A stretch of 64,000 bases of DNA from Chelatococcus sp. YT9 (GCF_018398315.1 NZ_JAHBRW010000001.1:3790501-3854500), one strand, 5' to 3'; positions 8,868-18,179 are shown, counted from the stretch's first letter. Notes: a model not told the origin generated them from the letters alone. Made by a program: numbers and translations.

Positions 8868-8905
8868 TTGACAAGCTATAGATAAGTTGATATCAACGTA
8901 TCTAT
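8868..8905. promoter_or_regulatory. 28-bp near-perfect palindrome overlapping a sigma-70-like promoter
   Basis: Positions 8878-8905 form a palindrome with arms ATAGATAaGTTGAT and ATCAACgTATCTAT; only the 8885/8898 pair fails. The core GTTGATATCAAC is perfect. TTGACA at 8868-8873 and TATCAA at 8891-8896 are 17 bp apart, so the palindrome covers the -10 element of the likely promoter for the DUF1428 gene starting at 8954. This is the geometry of a repressor operator (TetR- or MarR-like in size). No regulator is encoded next to it. Confidence 0.6.
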
Positions 8906-8953
8906 GGCGCCTCGCGCTGGTGTGACAGGTCAGCAGCCTCAGGGAGGAGAAGA

Positions 8954-9310
8954 ATGATGAAATACGTGGAAGGGTTCGTTGCCGCGGTGCCTGCCGCGAA
9001 CAAGGAAGTCTATCGCAAGCACGCCGCTGATGCGGTGCCCTTGTTCAAGGAGTTCGGCGCGACACGCGTCGTTGAATGCTGGGGTGACGACGTGCCGGAC
9101 GGCAAGGTCACGGATTTTCGCCGTGCCGTGAAGGCCGAGGAGGGTGAGGTCGTCGTCTTCAGCTGGTTCGAATATCCTTCAAAGGAAGTTCGAGACGCGG
9201 CCCATGCCAAGATGATGTCCGACCTGCGCATGAAGGAGATGGGCTCGACCATGCCCTTCGACGGAAAACGCATGATCTTTGGCGGTTTCGCGCCGATCGT
9301 GGATATGTAG
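8954..9310 (+). CDS. DUF1428 family protein (YbaA-like)
   Basis: 118 aa, MMKYVEGFVAAVPAANKEVY at the start, then FGATRVVECWGDDVPDGKVT and FDGKRMIFGGFAPIVD at the end, the pattern of the DUF1428 (YbaA) family, small ferredoxin-like alpha+beta barrel proteins of unproven function. A strong AGGAGGAGAAG site precedes tandem ATG codons. The gene is alone, with its own promoter overlapped by a long palindrome, so its expression is probably inducible by a specific signal. Confidence 0.88.
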   Translation: MMKYVEGFVAAVPAANKEVYRKHAADAVPLFKEFGATRVVECWGDDVPDGKVTDFRRAVKAEEGEVVVFSWFEYPSKEVRDAAHAKMMSDLRMKEMGSTMPFDGKRMIFGGFAPIVDM

Positions 9311-9424
9311 GGATACGGATTGGTCTGCAACACCCTGGCGCTGGACGACTTGCCTTGATGTGCGGTCGCGGCCGGCGCCCATGTCCTGACGTTCCGAGCG
9401 CTTGAATGCTTGGATGGTCCGTCC

Positions 9425-10444
9425 TCACGCGTCCGCTTTGGGCGATGCGCCGCGGGTTATCGCGTGGTTGAGCCCGCGCAGCAGCGCGAGCACCGTCTTG
9501 AGGGTTGGGGCCGCAACCCCGACTTCATCGGCGAAGAGCGCGGGTTGGCCGAGCTGGCTCTCGACCTCCATCGGCCTGCCCTGCAGCAGGTCCTGAAGCA
9601 TCGAGGGGCGAACGGCTGCGAGAGCCTGGGCCCGCGGCCCCTTGCCTCTTTCGGCCGCCTCTGTGCCCACCTCTGTGCCCATATCGTAGCCCTGCGCGCC
9701 CGCGATGGCGACTAGCTCGGTGATGATGGCCTGGCCAACCGCGCCGAGTTCAGGGAATGCGTTGCGTTCAGCGCCGACGAGGCGTGTCAGCGCGGCGAGC
9801 GGTCCGTTGGAGGCATTGCGGAGAAGCTTCGCCCAGACATCCCGGCGGATGTTGGGCGAACGCATAGCGTCGATGCCGGCTGATTGCAGAAGCGCCAGGC
9901 TGGCGTCCAGGCGAGGGCTTGTGTTGCAGTCCGGTTCGCCCAGCAGGAAGTGATTGCTGTCGCTCGCATTTTCGACGACGCCCGGCGCAACGATCTCGTT
10001 GGGTGACTGGACGATCACGCCAAGCGCCCGTTTCGCGCCGACCTCCTTCCAGAGCACGCCATCGGGGTCGATGAGCGGAAGGGGCCCGGCCTTTCCGGGC
10101 AGGCCATGGTTCCACCACCATGGGATGCCATTGAGGCAGAAGAGCGCGACACCGTCCGGTGCGATAAGCCGGCCGAGTTGAGCGGCAACCGGCGGCAGGC
10201 TGTGGGATTTCAACCCGACGACCACGACGTCTTGCGGCGGCAGGCTGTCTGGATCGTCTGTCGCCGTCGCGACGGGGACGGTGAAGCTCTTCCCCACGCC
10301 ACGCAGCGTCAGGCCGTTATCCCGCAGCGCCGCGAGATGGGCGCCGCGCGCGACGAGTGAGACATCGGCGTTGCCGGAGCGAATGAGCTTGGCGGCGAGG
10401 TGGCTGCCCACGGCGCCCGCTCCGAAAATGCACAGCCTCGTCAT
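9425..10444 (-). CDS. 2-dehydropantoate 2-reductase family protein (ketopantoate reductase-like)
   Basis: NAD(P)-dependent reductase of the PanE/ApbA family, 339 aa. The Rossmann nucleotide loop is IFGAGAVGSHLA (residues 6-17); the central DVVVVGLKSHSLP and the C-terminal domain NIRRDVWAKLLRNASNGPLAAL and PSMLQDLLQGRPMEVES (the E of the last block is the typical substrate-site region) complete the fold. Start at 10444 fits the family; a reading frame extends 64 codons upstream but is not conserved-looking. Paralogs often act on other 2-keto-hydroxy acids. It sits 34 nt downstream of the DszC-like gene on the same strand, so a role in the adjacent catabolic cluster rather than pantothenate synthesis is possible. 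Confidence 0.9.
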   Translation of the reverse strand: MTRLCIFGAGAVGSHLAAKLIRSGNADVSLVARGAHLAALRDNGLTLRGVGKSFTVPVATATDDPDSLPPQDVVVVGLKSHSLPPVAAQLGRLIAPDGVALFCLNGIPWWWNHGLPGKAGPLPLIDPDGVLWKEVGAKRALGVIVQSPNEIVAPGVVENASDSNHFLLGEPDCNTSPRLDASLALLQSAGIDAMRSPNIRRDVWAKLLRNASNGPLAALTRLVGAERNAFPELGAVGQAIITELVAIAGAQGYDMGTEVGTEAAERGKGPRAQALAAVRPSMLQDLLQGRPMEVESQLGQPALFADEVGVAAPTLKTVLALLRGLNHAITRGASPKADA

Positions 10445-10478
10445 CCACGCCGCTCCCACCCGCTTCGAGAGGGGGCGA

Positions 10479-11702
10479 TCATATCTTGGTGTTGATGGGA
10501 GGCAATGCGTCATTGAGGTAGAAGTCGCCGACGGCGCGCGCCTTGTAGGCAACAGGATCATGGGTGGTGTGGGTACGCGCGTTCCGCCAATGGCGGTCGA
10601 GATTGCGCTGGCGCGATGTGGCGGAGGCGCCGCCAATGCGGAAGATCATCTCACTGACCTTGATGGAGGCTTCGCTCGACAGAAACTTCGCCTCGGCGAC
10701 GGCGATGGAGGCCTCGCCCAGCAGTCGGTCGGCATCCTTCCCGCTGAAGAAGACCTCGACGGCGCGATCCAGCAAGGCCGCGCCGCGCTCCACCAGCGCG
10801 ACGGCCGCATGGGTCTGGATCGCCATCTCACCAATCGTGTGCAGCACGTAAGGATCGTCCGCGGCGCGCTCCACGCCCGCCTCGGGGAGGGGGCGGGCGC
10901 CGTCGCGGCCATAGCGGATGCCGTCTTCGAGCGCGGCCAGCGCGATGCCCGCATCGAGCGCCGCATGCATCAGCTGGGCATAGGCGCCCTCGTAGGTGCG
11001 GCGCTGGCCATAGGCGGGGATCGGCATGATCTCGTCGGGATCGAGCCGCACATTGTCGAACACCGCAGTGCCGCTCGCCGTCGTGCGCTGGCCCATCCCG
11101 TCCCAGTCGTCGGTGACGGTGACGCCCTCGCGATCAGTTGGGACAATGACCGCCGCGCGGCTGTCATCGCCGAGGTGGGAGGTCACCAGCACGTATTCCG
11201 CAAAGAGCGTGCCGGTGGCGTAATATTTGCGCCCATTGAGGCGATAGCCGCCGGCATTGCGCGTCACGCGGGTCGTCATGTCGCCGATGCGCTTGCCGCC
11301 ACGCTCGGCTGCGGCATTGCCCGTGAACAGGCGGCCGTCCAGCACGAGGTCGAAATAACGCCGCTTCTGCGTTTCGCTGCCATAGATCCGCACCTTCTCC
11401 ACATTGGGAAAGACGGGTGCCGCCGCTTGGGCGACATTGGGGTCGCCCTTGGCGAGGTTGAGAATGATGCGGGCGTAGTCGACCATCGACACCTCAGGCC
11501 CGCCGTATTCCGCCGGCACGCGGGCGGCAAGCAGGCCAGAGGCCGCCAGCTCGCGAATCTCCGCGAAGGGCAGGCGGCGTTCGCTGTCGCGCGCGGCCGC
11601 CCCGGCGGCGAGTTTCTCGCCGAATGCGGCTGACAGCGCGACGAGCGCCTGGCCATCGTGAGGGCTTGATGACGGGATGCGGGCCAGGGATGGCTGCGCC
11701 AT
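10479..11702 (-). CDS. Acyl-CoA-dehydrogenase-fold monooxygenase, DszC/SfnB type (copy A)
   Basis: 407 aa flavoprotein of the acyl-CoA dehydrogenase fold, in the branch containing dibenzothiophene monooxygenase DszC and the sulfur-acquisition protein SfnB. Blocks: AASGLLAARVPAEYGG near residue 50, NGRKYYATGTLFAEYVLVTS (about 170), DGMGQRTTASGTAVFDNV (about 210), and the DszC-type C-terminal signature RHWRNARTHTTHDPVAYK. This class uses reduced FMN and O2 to oxidise sulfur or nitrogen compounds. ATG at 11702 has AGGAC upstream; a TTG 18 nt earlier is weaker. It is downstream of binding protein A and is a paralog of the gene at 18221-19516. Confidence 0.9.
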   Translation of the reverse strand: MAQPSLARIPSSSPHDGQALVALSAAFGEKLAAGAAARDSERRLPFAEIRELAASGLLAARVPAEYGGPEVSMVDYARIILNLAKGDPNVAQAAAPVFPNVEKVRIYGSETQKRRYFDLVLDGRLFTGNAAAERGGKRIGDMTTRVTRNAGGYRLNGRKYYATGTLFAEYVLVTSHLGDDSRAAVIVPTDREGVTVTDDWDGMGQRTTASGTAVFDNVRLDPDEIMPIPAYGQRRTYEGAYAQLMHAALDAGIALAALEDGIRYGRDGARPLPEAGVERAADDPYVLHTIGEMAIQTHAAVALVERGAALLDRAVEVFFSGKDADRLLGEASIAVAEAKFLSSEASIKVSEMIFRIGGASATSRQRNLDRHWRNARTHTTHDPVAYKARAVGDFYLNDALPPINTKI

Positions 11703-11786
11703 TGGTGCTGTCCTGTTCAATCGGTCACGGCTCGGCCGCCGGCGTGACAGGCCGGCGGCCTAACGGATCAGGCGAGGGGTGGGGGC

Positions 11787-13469
11787 TCAGCGCTCCAGCC
11801 AGACGTTCTTGAGCGACGAGATCGCGCCGTCCGGCGTCGTGTTCACGCCGTGCACCTTCTTGTTGTAGAAGGTGAAATGCTGCATTTCGAACAGCGGCAC
11901 GAGCGGCAGGTCCGATGTCACGACCCGTTGCAGGTCATGAAACAGCTTCACGCGTTTCTCGGGATCACCCTCGATGCGGATCGCCTCAATGATGCGGTCG
12001 GTCTCCGGGCTCGCATAGCTCGACGCGTTGACATAGGGCACGCCCGGCGCCTGCGCCTTGGACCAGTAAAGTCGGAAAAGCCCCATCTGCGGATCGATCA
12101 GCGGTGAGATCTGGAGCAGGTTCAAGTCGTAATCGTAGTCCTTGTAGACCTTCCTTAAATAGGAGGGATCATCGAGGTTGTTGAGCTTGAGGTTGATGCC
12201 GACGCGCTTGAGGCTCTGGCGGATATATTCGGCTGAATTGGCGGTGACGTCGCCAACCGCGGTGAAGTCTATATTCAGGTCGAATCGCGTGCCATCCGCC
12301 TTGCGCGGATAACCTGCGTCGTCGAGCAGCTTCTCCGCAGCTGCTGGGTCGAAGTCGTACTGCTGGACATCGGGCGTATAGTAAGTCTTGACGCTGGACG
12401 GGATAGGGCCGGTGGAGGGCCTGCCAAGTCCGTACCACACGGTGTCGATCAACCCCTGCTTGTTGATGGCGCGGGCGATCGCTTGGCGGACTTTCAGGTT
12501 GGCGAGAATGGGATTTCGCAGGTTGTAATCCAACAGGTAGAACTGTGAGTGATAGTCATAGCCACGCGTCTCGAAACGCAGATTAGGATCCTTGCGCAGG
12601 CGAGCGACATCCCCGAACGGAACAGCGTCATAAGGCGCGAACAGTAATTCGCCGGTTTCCAGCGCGGCAGCGCGACTTGCCGTATCAGGAATGACCTTGA
12701 AAATAATGCGATCGAGGTACGGCTTGCCTTCATCCCAGTAGTCGGGATTGCGCTCCAGCTCGATATACTGGCCCTTCTTCCACTCCTTGAAGCGGAATGG
12801 CCCGGTGCCGATCGGCCTGGCGCTGGCCGGATTTGTGGGTATAGCTGACCCTGCGAAGATGTGCTTTGGAATGATTTGCGATTCCGCAGCGTTGAGCGCG
12901 TTCAGAATAACAAGAGACGGCGTCTCCAGGTGGAAGATCGCTGTATATTTATCCGGAGTTTCGACATCCTGGAGAGCCGCGAAGGTGAGCCTCCCGCGCG
13001 TATGGGTTTTCTTCCAGGCCTCGAGCGCGCTGAACTTCACATCGGCCGACGTAAACTCCTCGCCGTCGTGCCATTTCACGCCCTTGCGCAGGTGAAAGGT
13101 GATGGACTTGCCATCCGGCGCAACCTCCCAACTTTCGGCAAGGCTCGGCTGCGGCGCCAGGTTTTCATCATAACGCAACAGACCATCGAAGATGTTCGTC
13201 GACAGCACAGCATTCGCATACTGATTGTTGAACACCGTCGTCAGCACCGACGGCTGCGGCTCGATCGCCGCGATCAAGGTGCCTCCCCGCACCGGCACGG
13301 GGGCCCCGCTTTCCTGTGCCTGTCCAAGTGATGGTGGCAAGCCAATTGCTGCCAAGCCGAGCAACAGCGAGAAACAGGCGAGCGCGGTCTGCAAATACCG
13401 AACCCGGGGGAGCCGGGTACGCTGCAGGTGGCTGATGGTAGGGCGGGTGCCGCCGGATCTCGCGGGCAT
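11787..13469 (-). CDS. Peptide-type ABC substrate-binding protein (copy A)
   Basis: Periplasmic SBP_bac_5 family protein, 560 aa. The basic N-terminus and hydrophobic stretch (TALACFSLLLGLAAIGLPPS) form a signal peptide cleaved near residue 50. Then come GGTLIAAIEPQPSVLTTVFN, ITFHLRKGVKWHDGEEFTSA, GTGPFRFKEWKKGQYIELER and RQAIARAINKQGLIDTVWYG. ATG at 13469 follows AAGGAA; a TTG at 13499 would precede the SD. It is closely related along its length to the protein encoded divergently at 13732-15360, so the two are local duplicates likely binding related ligands. The DszC-like gene lies 84 nt downstream. Confidence 0.93.
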   Translation of the reverse strand: MPARSGGTRPTISHLQRTRLPRVRYLQTALACFSLLLGLAAIGLPPSLGQAQESGAPVPVRGGTLIAAIEPQPSVLTTVFNNQYANAVLSTNIFDGLLRYDENLAPQPSLAESWEVAPDGKSITFHLRKGVKWHDGEEFTSADVKFSALEAWKKTHTRGRLTFAALQDVETPDKYTAIFHLETPSLVILNALNAAESQIIPKHIFAGSAIPTNPASARPIGTGPFRFKEWKKGQYIELERNPDYWDEGKPYLDRIIFKVIPDTASRAAALETGELLFAPYDAVPFGDVARLRKDPNLRFETRGYDYHSQFYLLDYNLRNPILANLKVRQAIARAINKQGLIDTVWYGLGRPSTGPIPSSVKTYYTPDVQQYDFDPAAAEKLLDDAGYPRKADGTRFDLNIDFTAVGDVTANSAEYIRQSLKRVGINLKLNNLDDPSYLRKVYKDYDYDLNLLQISPLIDPQMGLFRLYWSKAQAPGVPYVNASSYASPETDRIIEAIRIEGDPEKRVKLFHDLQRVVTSDLPLVPLFEMQHFTFYNKKVHGVNTTPDGAISSLKNVWLER

Positions 13470-13574
13470 GATCGTTCCTTGAAATGTCTTTGAAAACAAC
13501 GGGTTTATGGATGCGAACCGTGGAGCGCGAGGCGCCGCAGCAGGTCCGGACAGAGTGACGTTCGCATGGACTGA

Positions 13575-13604
13575 TTTTTTTGTCTATAAAATCTATAGAA
13601 AAAA
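13575..13604. promoter_or_regulatory. AT-rich inverted repeat in the divergent promoter of the catabolic cluster
   Basis: TCTATA-5 nt-TATAGA (13583-13599) with outward T4/A4 extension; ten of eleven arm positions pair. It lies between the divergent binding-protein genes, about 106 nt from gene A and 128 nt from gene B, in a locally AT-rich stretch within GC-rich DNA. An operator shared by both transcription units is the simplest reading. Confidence 0.45.
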
Positions 13605-13731
13605 TGAAAACATGTGCTATTGATGATTCCAAGCTGCGGCGGAGTGCTGCCGCAGGCACCCCTTTCAATCGCAAACCATCCGCTCATGTGCCGCGAGCGG
13701 CGTCCACGGCTCGCCATCGGCGGAGGTTCAC

Positions 13732-15360
13732 GTGTCATCAGTGTCAGCAAGCGCTCCACGAGGGTCACCAAGGCTCACGCGCCGCAGACTTCTGCAGACG
13801 GCGGCCGGGGCGGGCGCAGCGCTGGCGGCAACCCCGCTGCTTGCCGAAGCACCGGCCCGTGGTGGCACGCTGGTGACGGTGATCCAGCCCGAACCGACCT
13901 CGCTCAACAGTGTCGTGAATAACAACTATGCCAACGGCTCGGTCAGCGCGAACGTCTATGACGGCTTGCTGCGCTATGACGACAGCATGGCCCCCCAACC
14001 CGGCCTTGCCGAGCGTTGGGAGGTGCCGGCGGATGGCAGATCCATCACCTTCCACCTGCGTAAGGGGGTGAAATGGCATGACGGAGCGGAGTTCACCTCA
14101 GCCGACGTCGAGTTCAGCGCGCTTGAGCTGTGGAAGAAGCTGCATGCGCGGGGGCGTGTCACCTTCGCGTCGCTTGAGGACGTCGAGACGCCGGACGCCC
14201 ATACCGCGGTCTTCCACCTGAACGCGCCAGCGCCTGTGATCCTGAGCGCGCTCAATGCCGCTGAATCGCAAGTTTTGCCCAAGCACCTCTATGAAAACAC
14301 GGATATTCTCAAGAACCCGTACAACAATGCGCCGGTCGGGACAGGTCCGTTCCGCTTCAAGGAGTGGAAGAGGGGCCAATATGTGCTGCTGGAGAAAAAC
14401 CCCGATTACTGGGAGGTGGGCAAGCCTTATCTCGACCGCATCATCTTCCGCGTAATCCCGGATGCGGCCTCGCGCGCCGCGGCGCTGGAGACGGGCGAGG
14501 TCCTTTACGCGCCCTTCACGGCCGTGCCGCTGGCGGACGTCAAGCGCCTCCAGGTTAGTGCTGAGCTGGCTGTTGAAACGCGGGGCTATGCCTTTCAGTC
14601 ACACGTCTTCCTGCTCGATCTCAATCTCAGCAATCCCGTCCTGGCCGATGTTCGCGTCCGGCGCGCAATTGCCCATGCCATTAACCGGCAGGGGCTGATC
14701 GATACAGTCTGGTACGGATTCGGTAAGCCGGCTATCAGTCCCGTGCCGTCGCATCTCACGCGGTTCCACAATCCGGAAGTCCCAAGCTACGACTACGATC
14801 CGGCCGCGGCGGAAAAACTTCTCGATGAGGCGGGCTATCCGCGCAAGGACAACGGTGCGCGTTTCTCGATCACGCACGATTATCTGCCGTTCGGAGAGAC
14901 TTACAAATACGCCGGCGATTATATTCGTGACAATCTGAAGCGTGTCGGCATCGATTTCGTGCTGCGCGGACAGGATTATCCCACCTGGACCAGGCGGGTC
15001 TATTCGGACTGGGACTTCGATACCGACAGCAATACCATCGCCGTCATGATGGACCCGGAGATGGGCCTGCCGCGCCTCATCATCTCCACCAACCATGTGC
15101 GCGGCGTGCCGGCCTCCAACAACTCGGGCTACAACAATCCCGAGGCGGATCGGGTCATCCGCGCCTTCCAGATCGAGCCGGATGCGGTCAAGCGCAAGGC
15201 GCTGTTCGACGAACTGCAGGTCCTCGTCATGAGGGATCTCCCCATTCTGCCGCTCAGCGAGATGCGGCACGTGACCCTCTACAACCGCAAGGTCCATGGT
15301 CTTGGCACTGGACCCGATGCCGCGCTCGCCGCGCTGTCGAACGTCTGGATCGAGCCTTAA
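13732..15360 (+). CDS. Peptide-type ABC substrate-binding protein (copy B), Tat signal
   Basis: Periplasmic SBP_bac_5 family protein, 542 aa. The start is GTG with GGAGG six bases upstream. The N-terminus carries a twin-arginine signal (LTRRRLLQTAAGAGAALAAT), unlike the Sec-like signal of copy A, so this copy may fold or be exported differently. Blocks parallel copy A: LRKGVKWHDGAEFTSADVEF, GTGPFRFKEWKRGQYVLLEK, RRAIAHAINRQGLIDTVWYG, DYDPAAAEKLLDEAGYPRKD. It opens the long plus-strand operon; the first monooxygenase starts 18 nt after its stop. Probable role: capture of the sulfur compound for the permeases at 20386-22226. Confidence 0.94.
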   Translation: MSSVSASAPRGSPRLTRRRLLQTAAGAGAALAATPLLAEAPARGGTLVTVIQPEPTSLNSVVNNNYANGSVSANVYDGLLRYDDSMAPQPGLAERWEVPADGRSITFHLRKGVKWHDGAEFTSADVEFSALELWKKLHARGRVTFASLEDVETPDAHTAVFHLNAPAPVILSALNAAESQVLPKHLYENTDILKNPYNNAPVGTGPFRFKEWKRGQYVLLEKNPDYWEVGKPYLDRIIFRVIPDAASRAAALETGEVLYAPFTAVPLADVKRLQVSAELAVETRGYAFQSHVFLLDLNLSNPVLADVRVRRAIAHAINRQGLIDTVWYGFGKPAISPVPSHLTRFHNPEVPSYDYDPAAAEKLLDEAGYPRKDNGARFSITHDYLPFGETYKYAGDYIRDNLKRVGIDFVLRGQDYPTWTRRVYSDWDFDTDSNTIAVMMDPEMGLPRLIISTNHVRGVPASNNSGYNNPEADRVIRAFQIEPDAVKRKALFDELQVLVMRDLPILPLSEMRHVTLYNRKVHGLGTGPDAALAALSNVWIEP

Positions 15361-15378
15361 GGATCGGGAGATCGCGCC

Positions 15379-16755
15379 ATGGCCAGGGAAATCCGCTTCA
15401 ATGCCTTCGTTGTCGGCCGCCCGGTTCACCAGTCGCCAGGGCTATGGCGACATCCACGGGACCGTTCCACCGCCTACAAGGATCTCGACTATTGGGTCGA
15501 CCTCGCCCGCACGCTGGAGCGGGGGTTGTTCGACGCCATCTTTCTCGCCGACGGCATCGGGCCCAACGATGTTTACGGCGGCAATCTCGATGCGGCGCTC
15601 ACGCATGGCTCGCAGGTGCCGACCAACGATCCCACGCTGTTGATCCCGGCGATGGCGCATGCAACCCGCAACCTAGGCTTCGCGGTCACGGGCAATCTCT
15701 CCTTCGAGCCGCCCTATCTCTTTGCGCGCCGTTTCTCGACCCTTGACCAGCTGACGCGCGGACGCGTCGGCTGGAACATCGTCACGGGCAAGTCGTCGGC
15801 GGGCGCGAAGGGCATGGGGCGGGACGCGATCGTCCCGCATGACCAGCGCTACGACATCGCCGATGAGTTCATGGAGGTTGTCTACAAGCTCTGGGAAGGG
15901 AGCTGGGAGGATGACGCCGTCTTGTGGGATCGGGAGGAGGGTGTCTTCGCGCGCCCGGAGAAGGTCCACCGTGTCAGCCATCAGGGCACGCATTACAAGC
16001 TGGACGCGATCCACCTGACGGAACCGTCGCCCCAGCGCACGCCCGTATTGTTCCAGGCCGGCGGCTCGACGCGCGGGCGCGCCTTCGCGGCACGCCACGC
16101 CGAGGGCGTGTTTCTCGCCGCGCCGACGAAGACGGTCGCCGCCAAGGTGATCAGCGACGTGCGGCGCCGCGCCGCCGAGAACGGGCGCCATCCAGACGAT
16201 CTCCTGTTCTTTCCCCTCATGACCGTCATCGTCGGCGAGAACGAGCGCGCCGCTCAGGCGAAGCTCGAGGAATACCGCTCCTACATCAGCCACGAGGGCG
16301 CCCTCGTGCTGTTTTCCGGCTGGACCGGCATTGACCTCGCGGGCCGCGACCTCGATGAGGTGCTGCGCTACGAGGATCGTGACAATGGCGTGGTCTCGAC
16401 GATCGAGGCTTTCACCGTCGCCGATCCGAACCGGCAATGGACCCTGCGCGACATCGCGCGCCACGCCGGTATCGGCGGCCAGGGGCCCGTCATCGTCGGC
16501 TCTCCCGAGCAGGTCGCGGATGAGATCGAGGCCTGGGTCGAGGAAACCGGCGCCGACGGGTTCAATCTCGCCTATGCCGTCGCGCCCGAAACCTATGTCG
16601 ATTTCATTGATCTCGTCGTGCCGGAGCTGCAGAGACGCGGCGCTTACAAGCGCCAATACGCCGCCGGTACCTATCGCGAGAAGCTGTTCGGCCCGGGACA
16701 CGCGCGCCTCGCCGCGCCGCACCCCGGCGCTGCCTTCCGTTACAACGCGGCCTGA
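15379..16755 (+). CDS. FMN-dependent monooxygenase, NtaA/SnaA/DszA family (1)
   Basis: 458 aa, bacterial-luciferase-like TIM-barrel monooxygenase of the nitrilotriacetate monooxygenase / dibenzothiophene sulfone monooxygenase family. Family blocks: YWVDLARTLERGLFDAIFLA, RRFSTLDQLTRGRVGWNIVT, HDQRYDIADEFMEVVYKLWE, and LFQAGGSTRGRAFAARHAE in the C-terminal half. Such enzymes need FMNH2 delivered by a separate reductase, which is absent here. GGGAG precedes ATG. It is directly upstream of a paralog, and the pair could catalyse two successive oxidations or act on two related substrates. Confidence 0.93.
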   Translation: MAREIRFNAFVVGRPVHQSPGLWRHPRDRSTAYKDLDYWVDLARTLERGLFDAIFLADGIGPNDVYGGNLDAALTHGSQVPTNDPTLLIPAMAHATRNLGFAVTGNLSFEPPYLFARRFSTLDQLTRGRVGWNIVTGKSSAGAKGMGRDAIVPHDQRYDIADEFMEVVYKLWEGSWEDDAVLWDREEGVFARPEKVHRVSHQGTHYKLDAIHLTEPSPQRTPVLFQAGGSTRGRAFAARHAEGVFLAAPTKTVAAKVISDVRRRAAENGRHPDDLLFFPLMTVIVGENERAAQAKLEEYRSYISHEGALVLFSGWTGIDLAGRDLDEVLRYEDRDNGVVSTIEAFTVADPNRQWTLRDIARHAGIGGQGPVIVGSPEQVADEIEAWVEETGADGFNLAYAVAPETYVDFIDLVVPELQRRGAYKRQYAAGTYREKLFGPGHARLAAPHPGAAFRYNAA

Positions 16756-16784
16756 CGGGCTGCCCTTTTTCAGTGGAGATCGGC

Positions 16785-18179
16785 ATGCCGAAGGAAATTG
16801 CGATCAACGCGTTCCACATGAATGCTCCCGGCCATAGCTGGGCCGGCCTATGGACCCATCCTGCCGATCGCGCGATCGATTACACCGACCTTGATTTCTG
16901 GATCGCCATCGCCCGCACCGCCGAACGCGGCTTGCTCGATGGCATTTTTCTGGCCGATGTCTCGGGTGTCTACGACGTCTACAAGGGCTCGCCTGATGCG
17001 GCTCTCGCGGCTGGCGCGCAGATCCCGAGCAATGATCCGTCCGTGCTGATTTCCGCGATGGCGGCCGCCACGCAGCACCTCGGCTTCGGTGTCACCGCCT
17101 CGGTGGGCTATGAGCAACCCTACTACCTCGCGCGCCGCTTCTCGACCCTCGATCATCTCACCAAGGGCCGCATCGCCTGGAACATCGTCACCGGCTATCT
17201 CGAAAGCGGCGTGAAGGCGCTTGGCGACAAGGCGGTGCGTGACCATGACCAGCGCTATGATAGGGCCGACGAGTTCCTGGACCTCGTCTACAAGCTCTGG
17301 GAAGGCTCGTGGGAGGATGACGCGGCGGTGCGAGACAAGGGGGGCCGTGTCTTTGCCCGGCCTGAGAAGGTGCATCGCATCAGCCACCATGGCACGTATT
17401 TCGATCTCGACGCCATTCACCTGAGCGAGCCTTCGCCCCAGCGCACGCCGCTTCTCTACCAAGCGGGGACTTCGGCGCGCGGCCGCGCCTTCGCGGCACG
17501 CCACGCGGAATGCGTGTTTACAAACCAGAGCAAGAAGCAGCTGGCCGAAAGCGCGGCCGATATCCGGCGCCGCGCCATCGGTTTCGGCCGGCACCCCGAC
17601 GATATCCGCATCTTCGTCGGCGCCACCGTGATCGTTGCGCCGACAGAAGCCGAGGCCCGCGACAAATATGAGGAGTACCGCAGCCATCTCGATGTGAAGG
17701 GCGCGCTCGCGCTGCTGTCGGGCTGGACTGGCATCGATTTCGGCGACTACGGGCCGGACGACCCGGTGCGCTTCGTGAAGAACAACAACAGCGTGCAATC
17801 GAAGCTGGAGGCCATGACCATCCGTAGCCCCGACAGGGTATGGAGGGTGAGGGACCTCGCGGATTTCGGCGAGGTTGGCGGACGCGGGCCGTTCATCGTC
17901 GGCACGCCATCGCAGGTCGCAGACGAACTCCTCGCCTGGGTCGATGAGGCGGGGGTCGATGGCTTCAATCTCACCCGTGTGGTCGAGCCGCGCAATCTCG
18001 AGGATTTCGTGGATCTCGTCGTGCCCGAACTGCAGAACCGGGGCGTCTTCAAGACCGCCTACCGGCCAGGCCCCTTGCGCGAGAAATTCTTCGGCCATGC
18101 CCGGCTCGGCCCTCGCCATCCGGGGCATGCCTTCCGTTACGACGCCCATCCGGCGACCGTCGGCATTCCCGCCGAATGA
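16785..18179 (+). CDS. FMN-dependent monooxygenase, NtaA/SnaA/DszA family (2)
   Basis: 464 aa paralog of the preceding gene, 29 nt after its stop. Same landmarks: DLDFWIAIARTAERGLLDGI, RRFSTLDHLTKGRIAWNIVT, HDQRYDRADEFLDLVYKLWE and LLYQAGTSARGRAFAARHAE. ATG at 16785 is favoured because GGAG lies 6 nt upstream; a GTG at 16773 contains that site. The C-terminal region (FGEVGGRGPFIVGTPSQVAD) is also conserved. Known relatives oxidise nitrilotriacetate, pristinamycin precursors, sulfones and dimethyl sulfide, so the family alone does not give the substrate; the rhodanese and DszC-like neighbours point to sulfur. Confidence 0.93.
   Translation: MPKEIAINAFHMNAPGHSWAGLWTHPADRAIDYTDLDFWIAIARTAERGLLDGIFLADVSGVYDVYKGSPDAALAAGAQIPSNDPSVLISAMAAATQHLGFGVTASVGYEQPYYLARRFSTLDHLTKGRIAWNIVTGYLESGVKALGDKAVRDHDQRYDRADEFLDLVYKLWEGSWEDDAAVRDKGGRVFARPEKVHRISHHGTYFDLDAIHLSEPSPQRTPLLYQAGTSARGRAFAARHAECVFTNQSKKQLAESAADIRRRAIGFGRHPDDIRIFVGATVIVAPTEAEARDKYEEYRSHLDVKGALALLSGWTGIDFGDYGPDDPVRFVKNNNSVQSKLEAMTIRSPDRVWRVRDLADFGEVGGRGPFIVGTPSQVADELLAWVDEAGVDGFNLTRVVEPRNLEDFVDLVVPELQNRGVFKTAYRPGPLREKFFGHARLGPRHPGHAFRYDAHPATVGIPAE

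Noticed and set aside
16848-18149. 433-codon minus-strand frame
   Set aside because: Mirror image of the second monooxygenase; no recognisable motif.
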